DNA of 37,743 nt from an uncultured Dorea sp. (GTDB lineage: Bacteria > Bacillota > Clostridia > Lachnospirales > Lachnospiraceae). Where the stretch lies: contig CAMSTW010000032.1 in NCBI GenBank assembly GCA_947063855.1, positions 1 through 37,743 on the forward strand, written 5' to 3'. The position numbers and the translations under genes are program-made. This document shows, in pieces, positions 30,645 to 37,743 of this stretch. A model generated the notes under the pieces. That model had not been told where the DNA came from. It made no database searches and saw only the letters and a program-made list of their open reading frames with translations. Position 1 is the stretch's first letter. Every line of letters starts with the position of its first letter.

Positions 30645-33241
30645 ATTCCGAAGACCTCCTTAAGGCTCTCCCAGAACTTCTCCACTCCTTTTGGCTGCTC
30701 CACCTTCTTCCATCCCACGGCAACCGGCGCCGGATCGGTCACGGTGAACTCAATCCCGTCATCCGTCTTGGTCACTTCCGGATAAATGATGGTTCCGGCA
30801 CGCTTATCTTTCATGTCCCGCGGATAGATATACGCTGCAACACAATCATAGGCATGCTTCGTAATCCCTCTTGGATACGGTATCGTCATCGTCAGCCCTT
30901 CTGCCGAATCTGTATCTGCACCAACCTGTGTCCACTCCATCTCATCCTTGCCCTTGCTCATCAGCTCCAGGTCATAGACCTCTGTATATGTCTGCCTGAT
31001 TCCCTTCTTCATCACAGCATCGATCAGGCTCTTCTCAATCTCACTGGGGAGATCGAACTTCGGATTGCTCTTCAGCCCGTCAGGCACCCTGGACACTCCG
31101 CTCTCAATATCAAGCCTGTATGTGCGTTCCTCTCCGAAGTCCAGTTCCGGCGGTGCAATCGTAATATCCATGTTATTGATTACCGCGGTGAGCACCGGAA
31201 GCTCCTGCGGGAGTGCATAATTCCCCGCCGTCTCGCCTTCACCCAGGACATATCTGTCATTCTCATCCTTCCAGACAAGCGCAATCTCCTGCTCCTCCCC
31301 GGCCGTCTTACTATGGACTCCCGTCACCTTATCCGTCGTAAATCTCGTCTGCACAACCTCTTTCTTCGCATCCTCCGGGATCAGGCCCTCTACAGACAGC
31401 ACGCCATACACGTATACACAGTCGTCCCGTGTATTTCCCACAACCTCGACGTCACCGGTGTTCCATTCCAGCTGTCTGGGCGCAATGGTCCATTCCTTCG
31501 TAAGAGACTGGATCCCGGAGAGCACATAATTCCCCTCACAGCCCTCGTCCAGGAAGAAATCAATCGTAGCCGTGTAGACGCCTGCATTCACCGCACTATT
31601 GGTTCCTCCGATGGCCACCTTAAGCCCTTCTGGCATCTCGGCCTTGAAGTCCAGCGTCTTCTCCGTGCCGTCATACACATATGAGGAAACCGTCTTCTCT
31701 TCCCAGTTAATCTTAGACAGGTCAATCTCCTTAGGGGAAACAGCGATCCCCACTGTGCAGGTAACTTCCTTACCGTTCTCCTGATAGGACAACGTAACCG
31801 TCTCCTGTCCCACATTGAGATTGCCGTCCTTCACTTTGATCTTATTGTTCGCCACAGTCTTCGCCGCACCGGAACTGTATGTGACTGCAGCCGTCATTCC
31901 TTCCTTACTGAACCGCTCCCCGTATGTATACTGAGTCTTCCTGGGCGGCGCTGTCAGTGTAAGCGCCGTCAGTTCTCCGGCGTCCAGCACCTCAAAGGTC
32001 TTCTCTACCTTGTTCGAGCTGTCCTCCGGGTCTGTGAATGTGACCGTATAGGTTCCCTTCTCCACTACCTTGGAGGGACTGAGGGTCATCTTCCATTCTC
32101 CTCCGTCTGCTCTGGCAAATTCAATCCCTCTTACCATGACAGAACCGCTTACCTGAATGCTGTCCTGAATATACTTCTTCACATATTCGGTATGGTCTTC
32201 TCCTGTACCATACAGCAGCCGATCCGGCACCTGGAATGTCCCTTCGCTCAAGCCCGTAAGGATGTAGAACTCTCCGCTGCCGCCAACGCTGCCATTACCG
32301 GTCAGGCTGCTCTCATCACCGATCCGGAGCGTACCGTTATTCACCAGATTCCCCTCCAGATTCAGAGGATATTTCCTCGGAACCGTAAGGGTGCTCCCTC
32401 TGGTGATGGTAAGCGTCTTGCCAAACGGAACAGCCATCCCTTCTTTATTCAACGCATAGTTTCCATACACCTTTCCGTCATATCCGTCGAATATGACCCC
32501 GGATTCAAATTCACCCCGGCCCGCCTCCACGCTGCCTGCATCTATCCACGCCGAACCGTCGTCGTCAGAGGCCAGTGTCCCAAATCCTGTGCCGGACGCC
32601 GATCCTGAACTCTTCCCGCCGATGGATGTGGCGCTGATCACACCGCTGTTGATCTCAACCGTTCCGCATCCTCCGTTCTTCGTGGCATTGCCTTTATTAT
32701 CCATGCTTGTGCCGCCGATGCCCGCGCATGCGGCAGGCGCGCCCGTCCATGCTTCCAGCGTACCACCCTGAACTGCCCTGATCTCGATAGACGCTTCCTC
32801 CGGTACAGCAACCGCCGTATATCCTTCGGAGAAGAGGATATTCTTTCCCTTAAGCGTAAGCTCTGCCCCTGCCTTAGGCGCTATATAGAGCGGGTTATAT
32901 CCTGCGGATCCCCTGGTTCTTATATTCACTTCATTGAATGTAATCTCATGCTTCCTGCCGCTTATCACGGTGACTACATTGGCAGTCTCTTCACCGCCCG
33001 TCGTAATGATGTAGCCGCCGTCATCCTCAGGGCCGTCCTTCTGCTCGCCGTCCCCCTGCTTATAACCGTTCACACTGATCTCGATACTGCCTTTCGTCAG
33101 ATCCAGCTTCACATCATCACTGCCGGCCTGCGCTACGGTACTGGCGCCAAGCACGCATACTGCCGCCGCCGCGAATATGGTAATCTTCCTTTTTATAACT
33201 TTTAAATGTATCTGCTTTGATTGTAGCCGCTTACTATCCAT
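30635..33241 (-). CDS. Large secreted protein with Ig-like/beta repeats
   Basis: This 868-residue exported protein has a signal peptide: a basic head (KVIKRK), a hydrophobic core (ITIFAAAAVCVLGAS) and a probable cleavage after TVAQA. The N-terminal third resembles a beta-helix-type domain (repeated GGT, GVI, GNL turns; ELTLKGKNILFSEGYTAVAV). The middle holds a bacterial Ig-like domain (about 430-500: LTLTAPPRKTQYTYGERFSKEGM), and further MBG-like repeats follow (IDLSKINWEEKTVSSYVYDG; LDFKAEMPEGLKV). There is no LPXTG anchor and the C terminus is polar. The gene overlaps jetA by 10 nt and is the first gene of that transcript. This is unexpected for a DNA-defence operon. It may be an adhesin or cell-surface protein; no partner or ligand can be named. 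Confidence 0.75.
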   Translation of the reverse strand: MDSKRLQSKQIHLKVIKRKITIFAAAAVCVLGASTVAQAGSDDVKLDLTKGSIEISVNGYKQGDGEQKDGPEDDGGYIITTGGEETANVVTVISGRKHEITFNEVNIRTRGSAGYNPLYIAPKAGAELTLKGKNILFSEGYTAVAVPEEASIEIRAVQGGTLEAWTGAPAACAGIGGTSMDNKGNATKNGGCGTVEINSGVISATSIGGKSSGSASGTGFGTLASDDDGSAWIDAGSVEAGRGEFESGVIFDGYDGKVYGNYALNKEGMAVPFGKTLTITRGSTLTVPRKYPLNLEGNLVNNGTLRIGDESSLTGNGSVGGSGEFYILTGLSEGTFQVPDRLLYGTGEDHTEYVKKYIQDSIQVSGSVMVRGIEFARADGGEWKMTLSPSKVVEKGTYTVTFTDPEDSSNKVEKTFEVLDAGELTALTLTAPPRKTQYTYGERFSKEGMTAAVTYSSGAAKTVANNKIKVKDGNLNVGQETVTLSYQENGKEVTCTVGIAVSPKEIDLSKINWEEKTVSSYVYDGTEKTLDFKAEMPEGLKVAIGGTNSAVNAGVYTATIDFFLDEGCEGNYVLSGIQSLTKEWTIAPRQLEWNTGDVEVVGNTRDDCVYVYGVLSVEGLIPEDAKKEVVQTRFTTDKVTGVHSKTAGEEQEIALVWKDENDRYVLGEGETAGNYALPQELPVLTAVINNMDITIAPPELDFGEERTYRLDIESGVSRVPDGLKSNPKFDLPSEIEKSLIDAVMKKGIRQTYTEVYDLELMSKGKDEMEWTQVGADTDSAEGLTMTIPYPRGITKHAYDCVAAYIYPRDMKDKRAGTIIYPEVTKTDDGIEFTVTDPAPVAVGWKKVEQPKGVEKFWESLKEVFGICS

Positions 33242-33388
33242 ATACGAATCCTCTCTTCATTCTGCAGCCATCTTAATGTATCATTTCTTCTGCTGATACT
33301 TCCTCCATTAACGATGGCCGGCACTCTCGACTTGTTAAGTATAGCATATGCCGACCGCATTTTCCAGAATAAGATTTTTCTTGCCTCC

Positions 33389-33417
33389 TTGAATTTTCTG
33401 TCGAAAATTGTTATGAT
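33389..33417 (+). promoter_or_regulatory. Promoter of the repeat-containing membrane protein
   Basis: A -35 TTGAAT at 33389-33394 and -10 TATGAT at 33412-33417 are separated by 17 bp. Transcription would start near 33424 and give a 115-nt leader to the GTG start at 33539. The minus-strand promoter of the secreted-protein gene must lie in the same 297-bp gap; a TATACT at about 33338-33343 is a candidate -10. Confidence 0.5.
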
Positions 33418-33538
33418 AGATAGGCAAACTGTTTAGATAAAGATATTCATATGTGTAGCTTGGGAGATACATCTTCAATGAAACACGGGCAAGGTTACAT
33501 CCCAAGAACACAGTCATACACAAAAGGAGGGAGTATTT

Positions 33539-34582
33539 GTGGCTAATGAATGGAATATCACCAAGGAAGAACTTTTGGATAGCACGGCAGAAGCATTTGC
33601 AGGGGAAGACAGAGGGGTTAATGACGAGAATAAGATTGTTCCTATTGTAAATAAAGGAAGTTCTGCCGAATCTGGTGCTGTGACGGCGCCGGCAGAACCA
33701 GCGGCACAAGCCGCCGCTTCGATTATTGCTGCTCAGGCGGACCAGATTGCGGTCCGTCCGGCAGAACCGAATATCCAGCCTGAAGCCCAACCGACGTCTC
33801 AGGATGTTCAGGATACCGCACAGTCAGCAGCTCTGAATGAGCCTGTTGCATCACAGCCTGCAGGTCTGAATGAGCCTGTCGCATCACGGCCTGCAGGTCT
33901 GAACGAGCCTGTTGCATCACAGCCTGCAGGTCTGAATGAGCCTGTCGCATCACGACCTGCAGGTCCAAGCGAGCCCGCTGCAGCGCCGGTTCCACAGGCT
34001 GCCGCGCAGCCGGCAATGCAGAATGTTCAGGCAGTTCAGACAGCCCAAACGACTCAGGCAGCTCGGACGGCTGATAACAGTATCGCTGTCTCAGCTGTGA
34101 CAGCAGGGGACAACTCCTCCGACCCGGATGCGCAGACTGCACCGGATGCTTCGGATACGGGGACGAAGCCAGACCCCGAACGCAGGCGCCGTAGAAAGAC
34201 AGCCTCATATACAGAAGAGTTTGATGACGATCTGTATGATGAGGATGAAGAACGCCCAAGAAAGCGCTTCTTCCGCTTCCGCTCCGTCAATGATGAGGAG
34301 TCGCGGGATAAGCTGATCCTCTCCCGCATCAAGGACGAAGACCTCATGGAGTATCTGGCGTTAGAACAGCGGAGGCTGGAATTCCTGCAGCAGGCCAAAG
34401 AGGCGAAGGAGAAACGGATACTGATTGCGTTCCAGCTGTTAATCTCACTGGCTGCAATCGTAGCAATCACATATCTATTGCAAGATAATCCGACAATTCT
34501 CATCAGTATTCTTTATATTGTAGGGATTGTTGCCGCTCTCAATGTGTGGAAGAATCCACATGATAAAGGTAGAAAACGCTAG
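33539..34582 (+). CDS. Ala/Pro-rich protein with C-terminal membrane anchor
   Basis: This 347-residue protein starts at a GTG preceded by AAAGGAGG. The N terminus (ANEWNITKEELLDSTAEAF) is soluble and acidic. Residues about 55-195 are low-complexity Ala/Pro/Gln and include four tandem 11-residue repeats, LNEPVAS[Q/R]PAG (DNA 33833-33964). A basic and acidic charged region (RRRRRKT...EEFDDDLYDEDEE) follows, then two helices near the end (about 287-330: LIAFQLLISLAAIVAITYLL and ILISILYIVGIVAALNV). The order suggests a flexible cytoplasmic arm on a membrane anchor. I do not recognise the family. No sortase signal or signal peptide is present. Repeat number is likely variable between strains. Confidence 0.75.
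   Translation: MANEWNITKEELLDSTAEAFAGEDRGVNDENKIVPIVNKGSSAESGAVTAPAEPAAQAAASIIAAQADQIAVRPAEPNIQPEAQPTSQDVQDTAQSAALNEPVASQPAGLNEPVASRPAGLNEPVASQPAGLNEPVASRPAGPSEPAAAPVPQAAAQPAMQNVQAVQTAQTTQAARTADNSIAVSAVTAGDNSSDPDAQTAPDASDTGTKPDPERRRRRKTASYTEEFDDDLYDEDEERPRKRFFRFRSVNDEESRDKLILSRIKDEDLMEYLALEQRRLEFLQQAKEAKEKRILIAFQLLISLAAIVAITYLLQDNPTILISILYIVGIVAALNVWKNPHDKGRKR
33833..33964 (+). repeat. Four 33-bp tandem repeats within a gene
   Basis: Units at 33833-33865, 33866-33898, 33899-33931 and 33932-33964 each encode LNEPVAS[Q/R]PAG. Units alternate Q, R, Q, R, which shows that a 66-bp pair was duplicated. A degenerate fifth unit (PSEPAAAP) follows. All units are in frame, so copy-number change would lengthen or shorten the protein without a frameshift. 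Confidence 0.9.
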
Positions 34583-34590
34583 TATGCTGT

Positions 34591-34630
34591 CTGCATTATA
34601 TCTGGCGAACCTCCGCAGGATATAATGCAG
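34591..34630. terminator. Hairpin between convergent genes
   Basis: Arms CTGCATTATATC (34591-34602) and GATATAATGCAG (34619-34630) are perfect complements around a 16-nt loop. The hairpin lies between the plus-strand repeat protein and minus-strand spmB, so it may end both transcripts, but no clear T-tract follows on either strand. Confidence 0.5.
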
Positions 34631-34650
34631 AAAGCAATTGCAAACACGCT
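34626..34650 (-). repeat. Dispersed AGCGTGTTTG element, copy 3
   Basis: On the minus strand, AGCGTGTTTGCAATTGC then TTTCTGCA begins 8 bases after the spmB stop codon and runs into a 12-bp hairpin. It matches the ends of copies at 7386-7414 and 19264-19341. Confidence 0.45.
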
Positions 34651-34657
34651 TAAGAGA

Positions 34658-35185
34658 CTAAACCATCATTCCGGCAAGCACCACACTTGCGGCAAGTCCC
34701 GCCAAAGTAGCGAGCACCGCTCCCGTCAGCGTGTATCTTGTCTTTGTCACTTTCGCTGTCATAAAATACACGCTCATCGTATAGAATATGGTCTCTGTAC
34801 ACGACATACTGATCGAGCCGATCAGGCCTATGTAAGAATCCGTCCCGAATTCCTTGAACAGATCCAGCAATAACCCTGTCGCCGCCGAGGATGAAAACAT
34901 CTTCACAACCGTCAGCGGAACCAGTTCTCCCGGGAACCCGGCCAAGGCCGTCACCCTTCCTATGAGTTCCGATATAAAATCCAGGAACCCGGATGCACGC
35001 AATATCCCCACCGCCACCATGAGTCCTACCAGAGTCGGCATAATCTTAATCACAGTGAAGAAACCGCTCTTGGCTCCTTTGATGAACGTATCATATACGT
35101 TGACCTCCATCAGAATTCCATAGCTTATGATTCCAAATATTACTAATGGTACGATAAAATCTGTCATAAAAAGTAAGAATTTCAC
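34658..35185 (-). CDS. spmB: Spore maturation protein B
   Basis: This 175-residue membrane protein is SpmB, which in Bacillus acts with SpmA in spore core dehydration during maturation. The nucleoside-recognition (Gate) type fold is recognisable: helices at about 5-30 and 45-62, the conserved IKIMPTLVGLMVAVGILRASG, a P-L-T-V-V-K-M-F-S-S-S-A segment, and GSISMSCTETIFYTMSVYF. It starts at a GTG with a weak GGTGAT site. spmA normally lies directly upstream, but here the upstream DNA is an AT-rich toxin-antitoxin module on the other strand, so spmA is elsewhere or lost. Its presence shows that the organism is, or recently was, a spore-former. Confidence 0.88.
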   Translation of the reverse strand: MKFLLFMTDFIVPLVIFGIISYGILMEVNVYDTFIKGAKSGFFTVIKIMPTLVGLMVAVGILRASGFLDFISELIGRVTALAGFPGELVPLTVVKMFSSSAATGLLLDLFKEFGTDSYIGLIGSISMSCTETIFYTMSVYFMTAKVTKTRYTLTGAVLATLAGLAASVVLAGMMV

Positions 35186-35284
35186 TCGACATCACCATTT
35201 TCATATGAAGCTTATTCTTATTGTATGCCGGGTACTTTCATTTTATCTCCAAAATTCTAAATCAAATTAGCTTTTAAAATAGTA

Positions 35285-35313
35285 TTGATATTACCATGAT
35301 ATAGTAATATAAT
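35285..35313 (+). promoter_or_regulatory. Toxin-antitoxin promoter with palindrome
   Basis: The -35 TTGATA (35285-35290) and consensus -10 TATAAT (35308-35313) are 17 bp apart. An interrupted palindrome TATTAC-N9-GTAATA occupies the spacer. Type II antitoxins usually repress their own promoter through such sites. Confidence 0.6.
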
Positions 35314-35360
35314 AAAAACAATAAGACAATGTATTAACATTAAATATTGAGGTGATATAC

Positions 35361-35663
35361 ATGGCAAGTACAATCCAAATAAGAGTTGAAGATGACCTAA
35401 AGCTAAAAGCGGATGCTTTATTTAAAGATTTGGGAACAGATACTACTACAGCAATCCGAATGTTCTTGACACAGGCTGTCATGAGAAATGGAATACCATT
35501 TGACATCAAACGAACTACAGAAATTACCACTTCCCCTTACCGTCCTGTCACCGAGAACGAACTTTCAGCTATGCTTGACATCTCAAGACTTCACGCGAAT
35601 CAAGGAAAATACCGTGATGCCACAGATGTTATTAAAGATATGAGGGAAAAGTATGCATTATAA
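35361..35663 (+). CDS. RelB/DinJ-family antitoxin
   Basis: This 100-residue antitoxin has a ribbon-helix-helix N terminus, ASTIQIRVEDDLKLKADALF, typical of RelB/DinJ, and a second helix TDTTTAIRMFLTQAVMRNGIPF. The C-terminal part (about 55-100) is polar and would wrap around the toxin. The ATG at 35361 has GAGGTGAT in front. It overlaps the toxin gene by 11 nt. The promoter palindrome at 35285-35313 fits autorepression. The module is markedly AT-rich relative to its neighbours, which suggests acquisition by transfer. Confidence 0.88.
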   Translation: MASTIQIRVEDDLKLKADALFKDLGTDTTTAIRMFLTQAVMRNGIPFDIKRTTEITTSPYRPVTENELSAMLDISRLHANQGKYRDATDVIKDMREKYAL

Positions 35664-35967
35664 TGTTGTTGTAACAATTGACGCTGAACAGGATTTAGAT
35701 CATTTTTTATGGTATCTTATATTTAAAAAGGAAAACAAGCAAGCCGCTTTGAATGTTTTAAATGATTTTGAAAAAACAAAAGACAAATTATCTCTTGTTG
35801 CTGGGAGTTTACCAGATTGTGAAAGACCACGTTTAAAAAAACAAGGGTATAAACGCATGAACTTTTTACACCATAGATATTTTTTACTATACCGTCTGGA
35901 AGAAAATACTGTTTTCATTGACCATATATTCCATGAATTACAAGATCTTGATAATATAATAAGATAA
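35653..35967 (+). CDS. RelE/ParE-family toxin
   Basis: This 104-residue basic protein is a RelE/ParE superfamily toxin. It starts YNVVVTIDAEQDLDHFLWYLIF, continues through a helical AALNVLNDFEKTKDKL, and ends with the beta core GYKRMNFLHHRYFLLYRLEENTVFIDHIFHE. Such toxins cleave mRNA in the ribosome or poison gyrase; the substrate cannot be decided from the sequence. It overlaps the antitoxin gene by 11 nt. A bidirectional terminator (35976-36014) follows. Confidence 0.85.
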   Translation: MHYNVVVTIDAEQDLDHFLWYLIFKKENKQAALNVLNDFEKTKDKLSLVAGSLPDCERPRLKKQGYKRMNFLHHRYFLLYRLEENTVFIDHIFHELQDLDNIIR

Positions 35968-35975
35968 ATGACACT

Positions 35976-36014
35976 AAAAAACAGAGAAAGGACAGACACC
36001 TTTCCCTGTTTTTT
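35976..36014. terminator. Bidirectional terminator between toxin gene and proS
   Basis: AAAAAACAG and GAAAGG on the left (35976-35991) pair with CCTTTC and CTGTTTTTT on the right (35999-36014), with one mismatch, around a 7-nt loop. A/T tracts flank both sides, so it can end the plus-strand toxin transcript and the minus-strand proS transcript. Confidence 0.75.
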
Positions 36015-36043
36015 ACATTAAATGCAAAGCTGCGTCGGAATCC

Positions 36044-37483
36044 TTAGTAAGACTTACCCCAGTAAGCCATATGCTTCGCCGGCTTACCGCACCAGATACA
36101 CTTATCCGAAATCATCTCTTCATCCTCGATCAGACATCTGGTCGCCGCTCCGCCTGTCACATACTTCACTTCACCTTCGCACTCTGGATCTCCGCACCAG
36201 CAAGCCTTCACGAAGCCTCTGTTCGCCTTGAACTTCTCCGTCATCTCATCCATCGTAACCGCAGTGTCGATGTGGCTGTTCAGGAACTCGCTGGCCCTGT
36301 CATACATATCCTGCTGCATAGTCTCTAAGATCTCACGAAGCTTCACTGCGATCTCATCCATGGACACCGCAATCTTCTCACGGGTATCGCGACGTACCAC
36401 GATCACCTGGTTCTTCTCAAGATCCTTTGGTCCAATCTCAATACGTGTCGGAATACCAAGCATCTCCTGCTCTGCAAACTTCCACCCCGGACTCTTCTCA
36501 GAATCGTCAATCTTCACTCTGTATCCAGCCTTCTTAAGCTCGTCAAGAAGTGCATGAGCCTTATCAAGAACGCCCTCCTTATGCTGTGCGATCGGAATCA
36601 CACGGCATTCTACAGGTGCCACATGCGGAGGCAGTACCAGCCCGTCGTCGTCACCGTGAACCATGATCAGCGCACCGATACTTCTGGTGGACCATCCCCA
36701 TGAAGTCTCATATACACTCTTCAGCTCGTTGTTCTTATCTACATATTTGATATCAAATGCATCCGGGAATCCGCTTCCGAAGAAATGGCTGGTAGCAGAC
36801 TGCAGCGCCTTGCCGTCATGCATCAAAGCCTCAATCGTATAAGTATCCTGCGCTCCGGCAAACTTCTCATGCTCTGCCTTCCTTCCGGATACGAACGGAA
36901 TCGCCAGCGTCTCTTTGTAACAGTCCTCATATACATGGAGCATCTGGATCGTACGCTCCTCAGCTTCCTCATAAGTTGCATGGATGGTATGTCCCTCCTG
37001 CCACAGGAACTCTCTGGAACGCAAGAATGGTCTGGTAGTCTTCTCCCAGCGAAGTACCGAATTCCACTGATTCCATACCTTCGGGAGGTCTCTGTAAGAC
37101 TTCACAGTCCTTGCCCACAGGTCGCAGAACAGCGTCTCTGATGTCGGACGGATACACAGTCTCTCCTGCAGCCTCTCCATACCGCCGTGGGTCACCCACG
37201 CTACCTCCGGCGCGAAGCCGTCTACATGTTCTGCTTCCTTCTCAAGAAGGGACTCCGGAATCAGAAGCGGAAGAGATACGTTCTCTACCCCCGTCTCCTT
37301 GAACCTTCTGTCAAGATCTGACTGGATAAGCTCCCAGATCGCATATCCGTTGGGAAGGTAATTCAGACATCCTTTCACGCTGGAATAATCACACAACTCT
37401 GCCTCTCGTACCACATCCGTATACCACTGAGCAAAATTCTCATCACGTGATGTGATATTCTTAACCATCTTTTCCTTTGCCAT
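36044..37483 (-). CDS. proS: Prolyl-tRNA synthetase (archaeal/eukaryotic type)
   Basis: This 479-residue class II synthetase charges tRNA-Pro in the cytoplasm. It is the short ProS type 3 form, without the editing insertion of the longer bacterial enzyme. Class II elements are visible: LPNGYAIWELIQSDLDRRF, SLPLLIPESLL, motif 2 region WEKTTRPFLRSREFLWQEGH, and motif 3 region SWGWSTRSIGALIMVHGDD. The anticodon domain and the C-terminal zinc-binding domain (WCGDPECE and CIWCGKPAKH, with the usual final Tyr at GKSY) are complete. I start it at the ATG at 37483 (MAKEKMVKNITSRDEN) with AAAGGAG in front; longer in-frame starts read into the leader. Expression is controlled by the T-box leader just upstream. 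Confidence 0.95.
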   Translation of the reverse strand: MAKEKMVKNITSRDENFAQWYTDVVREAELCDYSSVKGCLNYLPNGYAIWELIQSDLDRRFKETGVENVSLPLLIPESLLEKEAEHVDGFAPEVAWVTHGGMERLQERLCIRPTSETLFCDLWARTVKSYRDLPKVWNQWNSVLRWEKTTRPFLRSREFLWQEGHTIHATYEEAEERTIQMLHVYEDCYKETLAIPFVSGRKAEHEKFAGAQDTYTIEALMHDGKALQSATSHFFGSGFPDAFDIKYVDKNNELKSVYETSWGWSTRSIGALIMVHGDDDGLVLPPHVAPVECRVIPIAQHKEGVLDKAHALLDELKKAGYRVKIDDSEKSPGWKFAEQEMLGIPTRIEIGPKDLEKNQVIVVRRDTREKIAVSMDEIAVKLREILETMQQDMYDRASEFLNSHIDTAVTMDEMTEKFKANRGFVKACWCGDPECEGEVKYVTGGAATRCLIEDEEMISDKCIWCGKPAKHMAYWGKSY

Positions 37484-37668
37484 GTTTCTCTTTCTCCTTT
37501 TCTTTTCCTGCGGGACCCTTGCCCCACGATATTGTCTGCACTCCCGGGCATGCCGCTCGCCGGATTGGCGAACCCCTGCGAAGTACATCTGCCTGCCAGA
37601 AGTCTCCATGCGCAATATAGTGTTTTCATGTTCTTAGAATATAGGAAAGAAAGCTTCCCAAATATCAT

Positions 37669-37743
37669 AAAAAAACACCGCGCCATCGACTCCCATCACA
37701 ATAAAAGGGACCGAAAAGCTCGGCGGTACCACCCTAGTTAACT
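37669..37743 (-). promoter_or_regulatory. T-box riboswitch, 3' part (proS leader)
   Basis: On the minus strand the leader contains the T-box sequence AGGGTGGTACCGC (about 37724-37736). This is followed by sequence that can form either the antiterminator or a terminator: ACCGC near the T-box can pair with GCGGT at 37676-37680, just before a run of seven Us (complement of 37669-37675). Uncharged tRNA-Pro would favour the antiterminator. The specifier loop and 5' stems lie outside the window, so the codon cannot be read. The remaining 185 nt down to the proS start show no other feature. Confidence 0.88.

Noticed and set aside
30566-31684. Long plus-strand frame opposite jetA and the secreted protein gene
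   Set aside because: The opposite strand has a signal peptide, recognisable domains and a ribosome site; this frame has none.
33833-33964. Regular 33-bp repeats resembling a CRISPR array
   Set aside because: The units are contiguous without spacers and are in frame within a coding sequence (LNEPVAS repeats).

Overview
The window looks like a chromosomal segment of a spore-forming gut Firmicute of the Lachnospiraceae type (Clostridium cluster XIVa: Dorea, Clostridium scindens and relatives). This is inferred from the gene families (VanZ, DUF4869, DUF6440, SpmB, a T-box-controlled archaeal-type ProRS, LytTR/GHKL signalling), from strong AGGAGG ribosome sites, and from moderate GC with AT-rich islands. 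No rRNA, tRNA, CRISPR array or intact insertion sequence was seen.

Layout. 1-2300: a VanZ-family gene behind a long leader, then an AT-rich pair (DUF4869 protein and an ATP-binding protein that looks internally deleted). 2316-8107 (minus): a five-gene operon, ABC ATPase - membrane protein - GHKL sensor kinase - CPBP protease - LytTR regulator, from a promoter whose -10 lies in a perfect AT palindrome. 8359-9329 (plus): sdpR-sdpI with two identical operators. 9330-10038: decayed DNA with a nuclease-fold fragment and a 34-codon membrane peptide. 10039-15750 (minus): OmpR-type regulator and kinase, then an FtsX-type ABC exporter, with a complete type I toxin-antitoxin locus between the two halves. 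15810-17189: a DUF234-type ATPase. 17367-22517: a lantibiotic-immunity-like ABC transporter divergent from its own regulator and kinase, with 11-bp-phased direct repeats between them.

22603-33241 is the most interesting part. It holds a Wadjet-like (MukBEF-related) condensin, jetA, jetB and jetC, on the minus strand. No jetD nuclease gene is visible. An intact AAA-ATPase/PD-(D/E)XK gene lies between jetA and jetB on the opposite strand, and a crippled relic of the same family plus a 123-nt hairpin sit just beyond jetC, where jetD might be expected. jetA is translationally overlapped by a gene for a large secreted Ig-like protein.

33539-37743: a C-terminally membrane-anchored protein with a 33-bp tandem repeat, spmB without spmA, a RelB/RelE-type toxin-antitoxin pair, and proS with the 3' part of its T-box leader, cut by the window edge.

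The genes suggest three themes: sensing and resisting antimicrobial peptides (three ABC modules, each beside a kinase and regulator, plus SdpI and CPBP proteins), defence against foreign DNA (Jet complex, PD-(D/E)XK ATPases), and small addiction modules. Functions are inferred from motifs read by eye; no database search was run.
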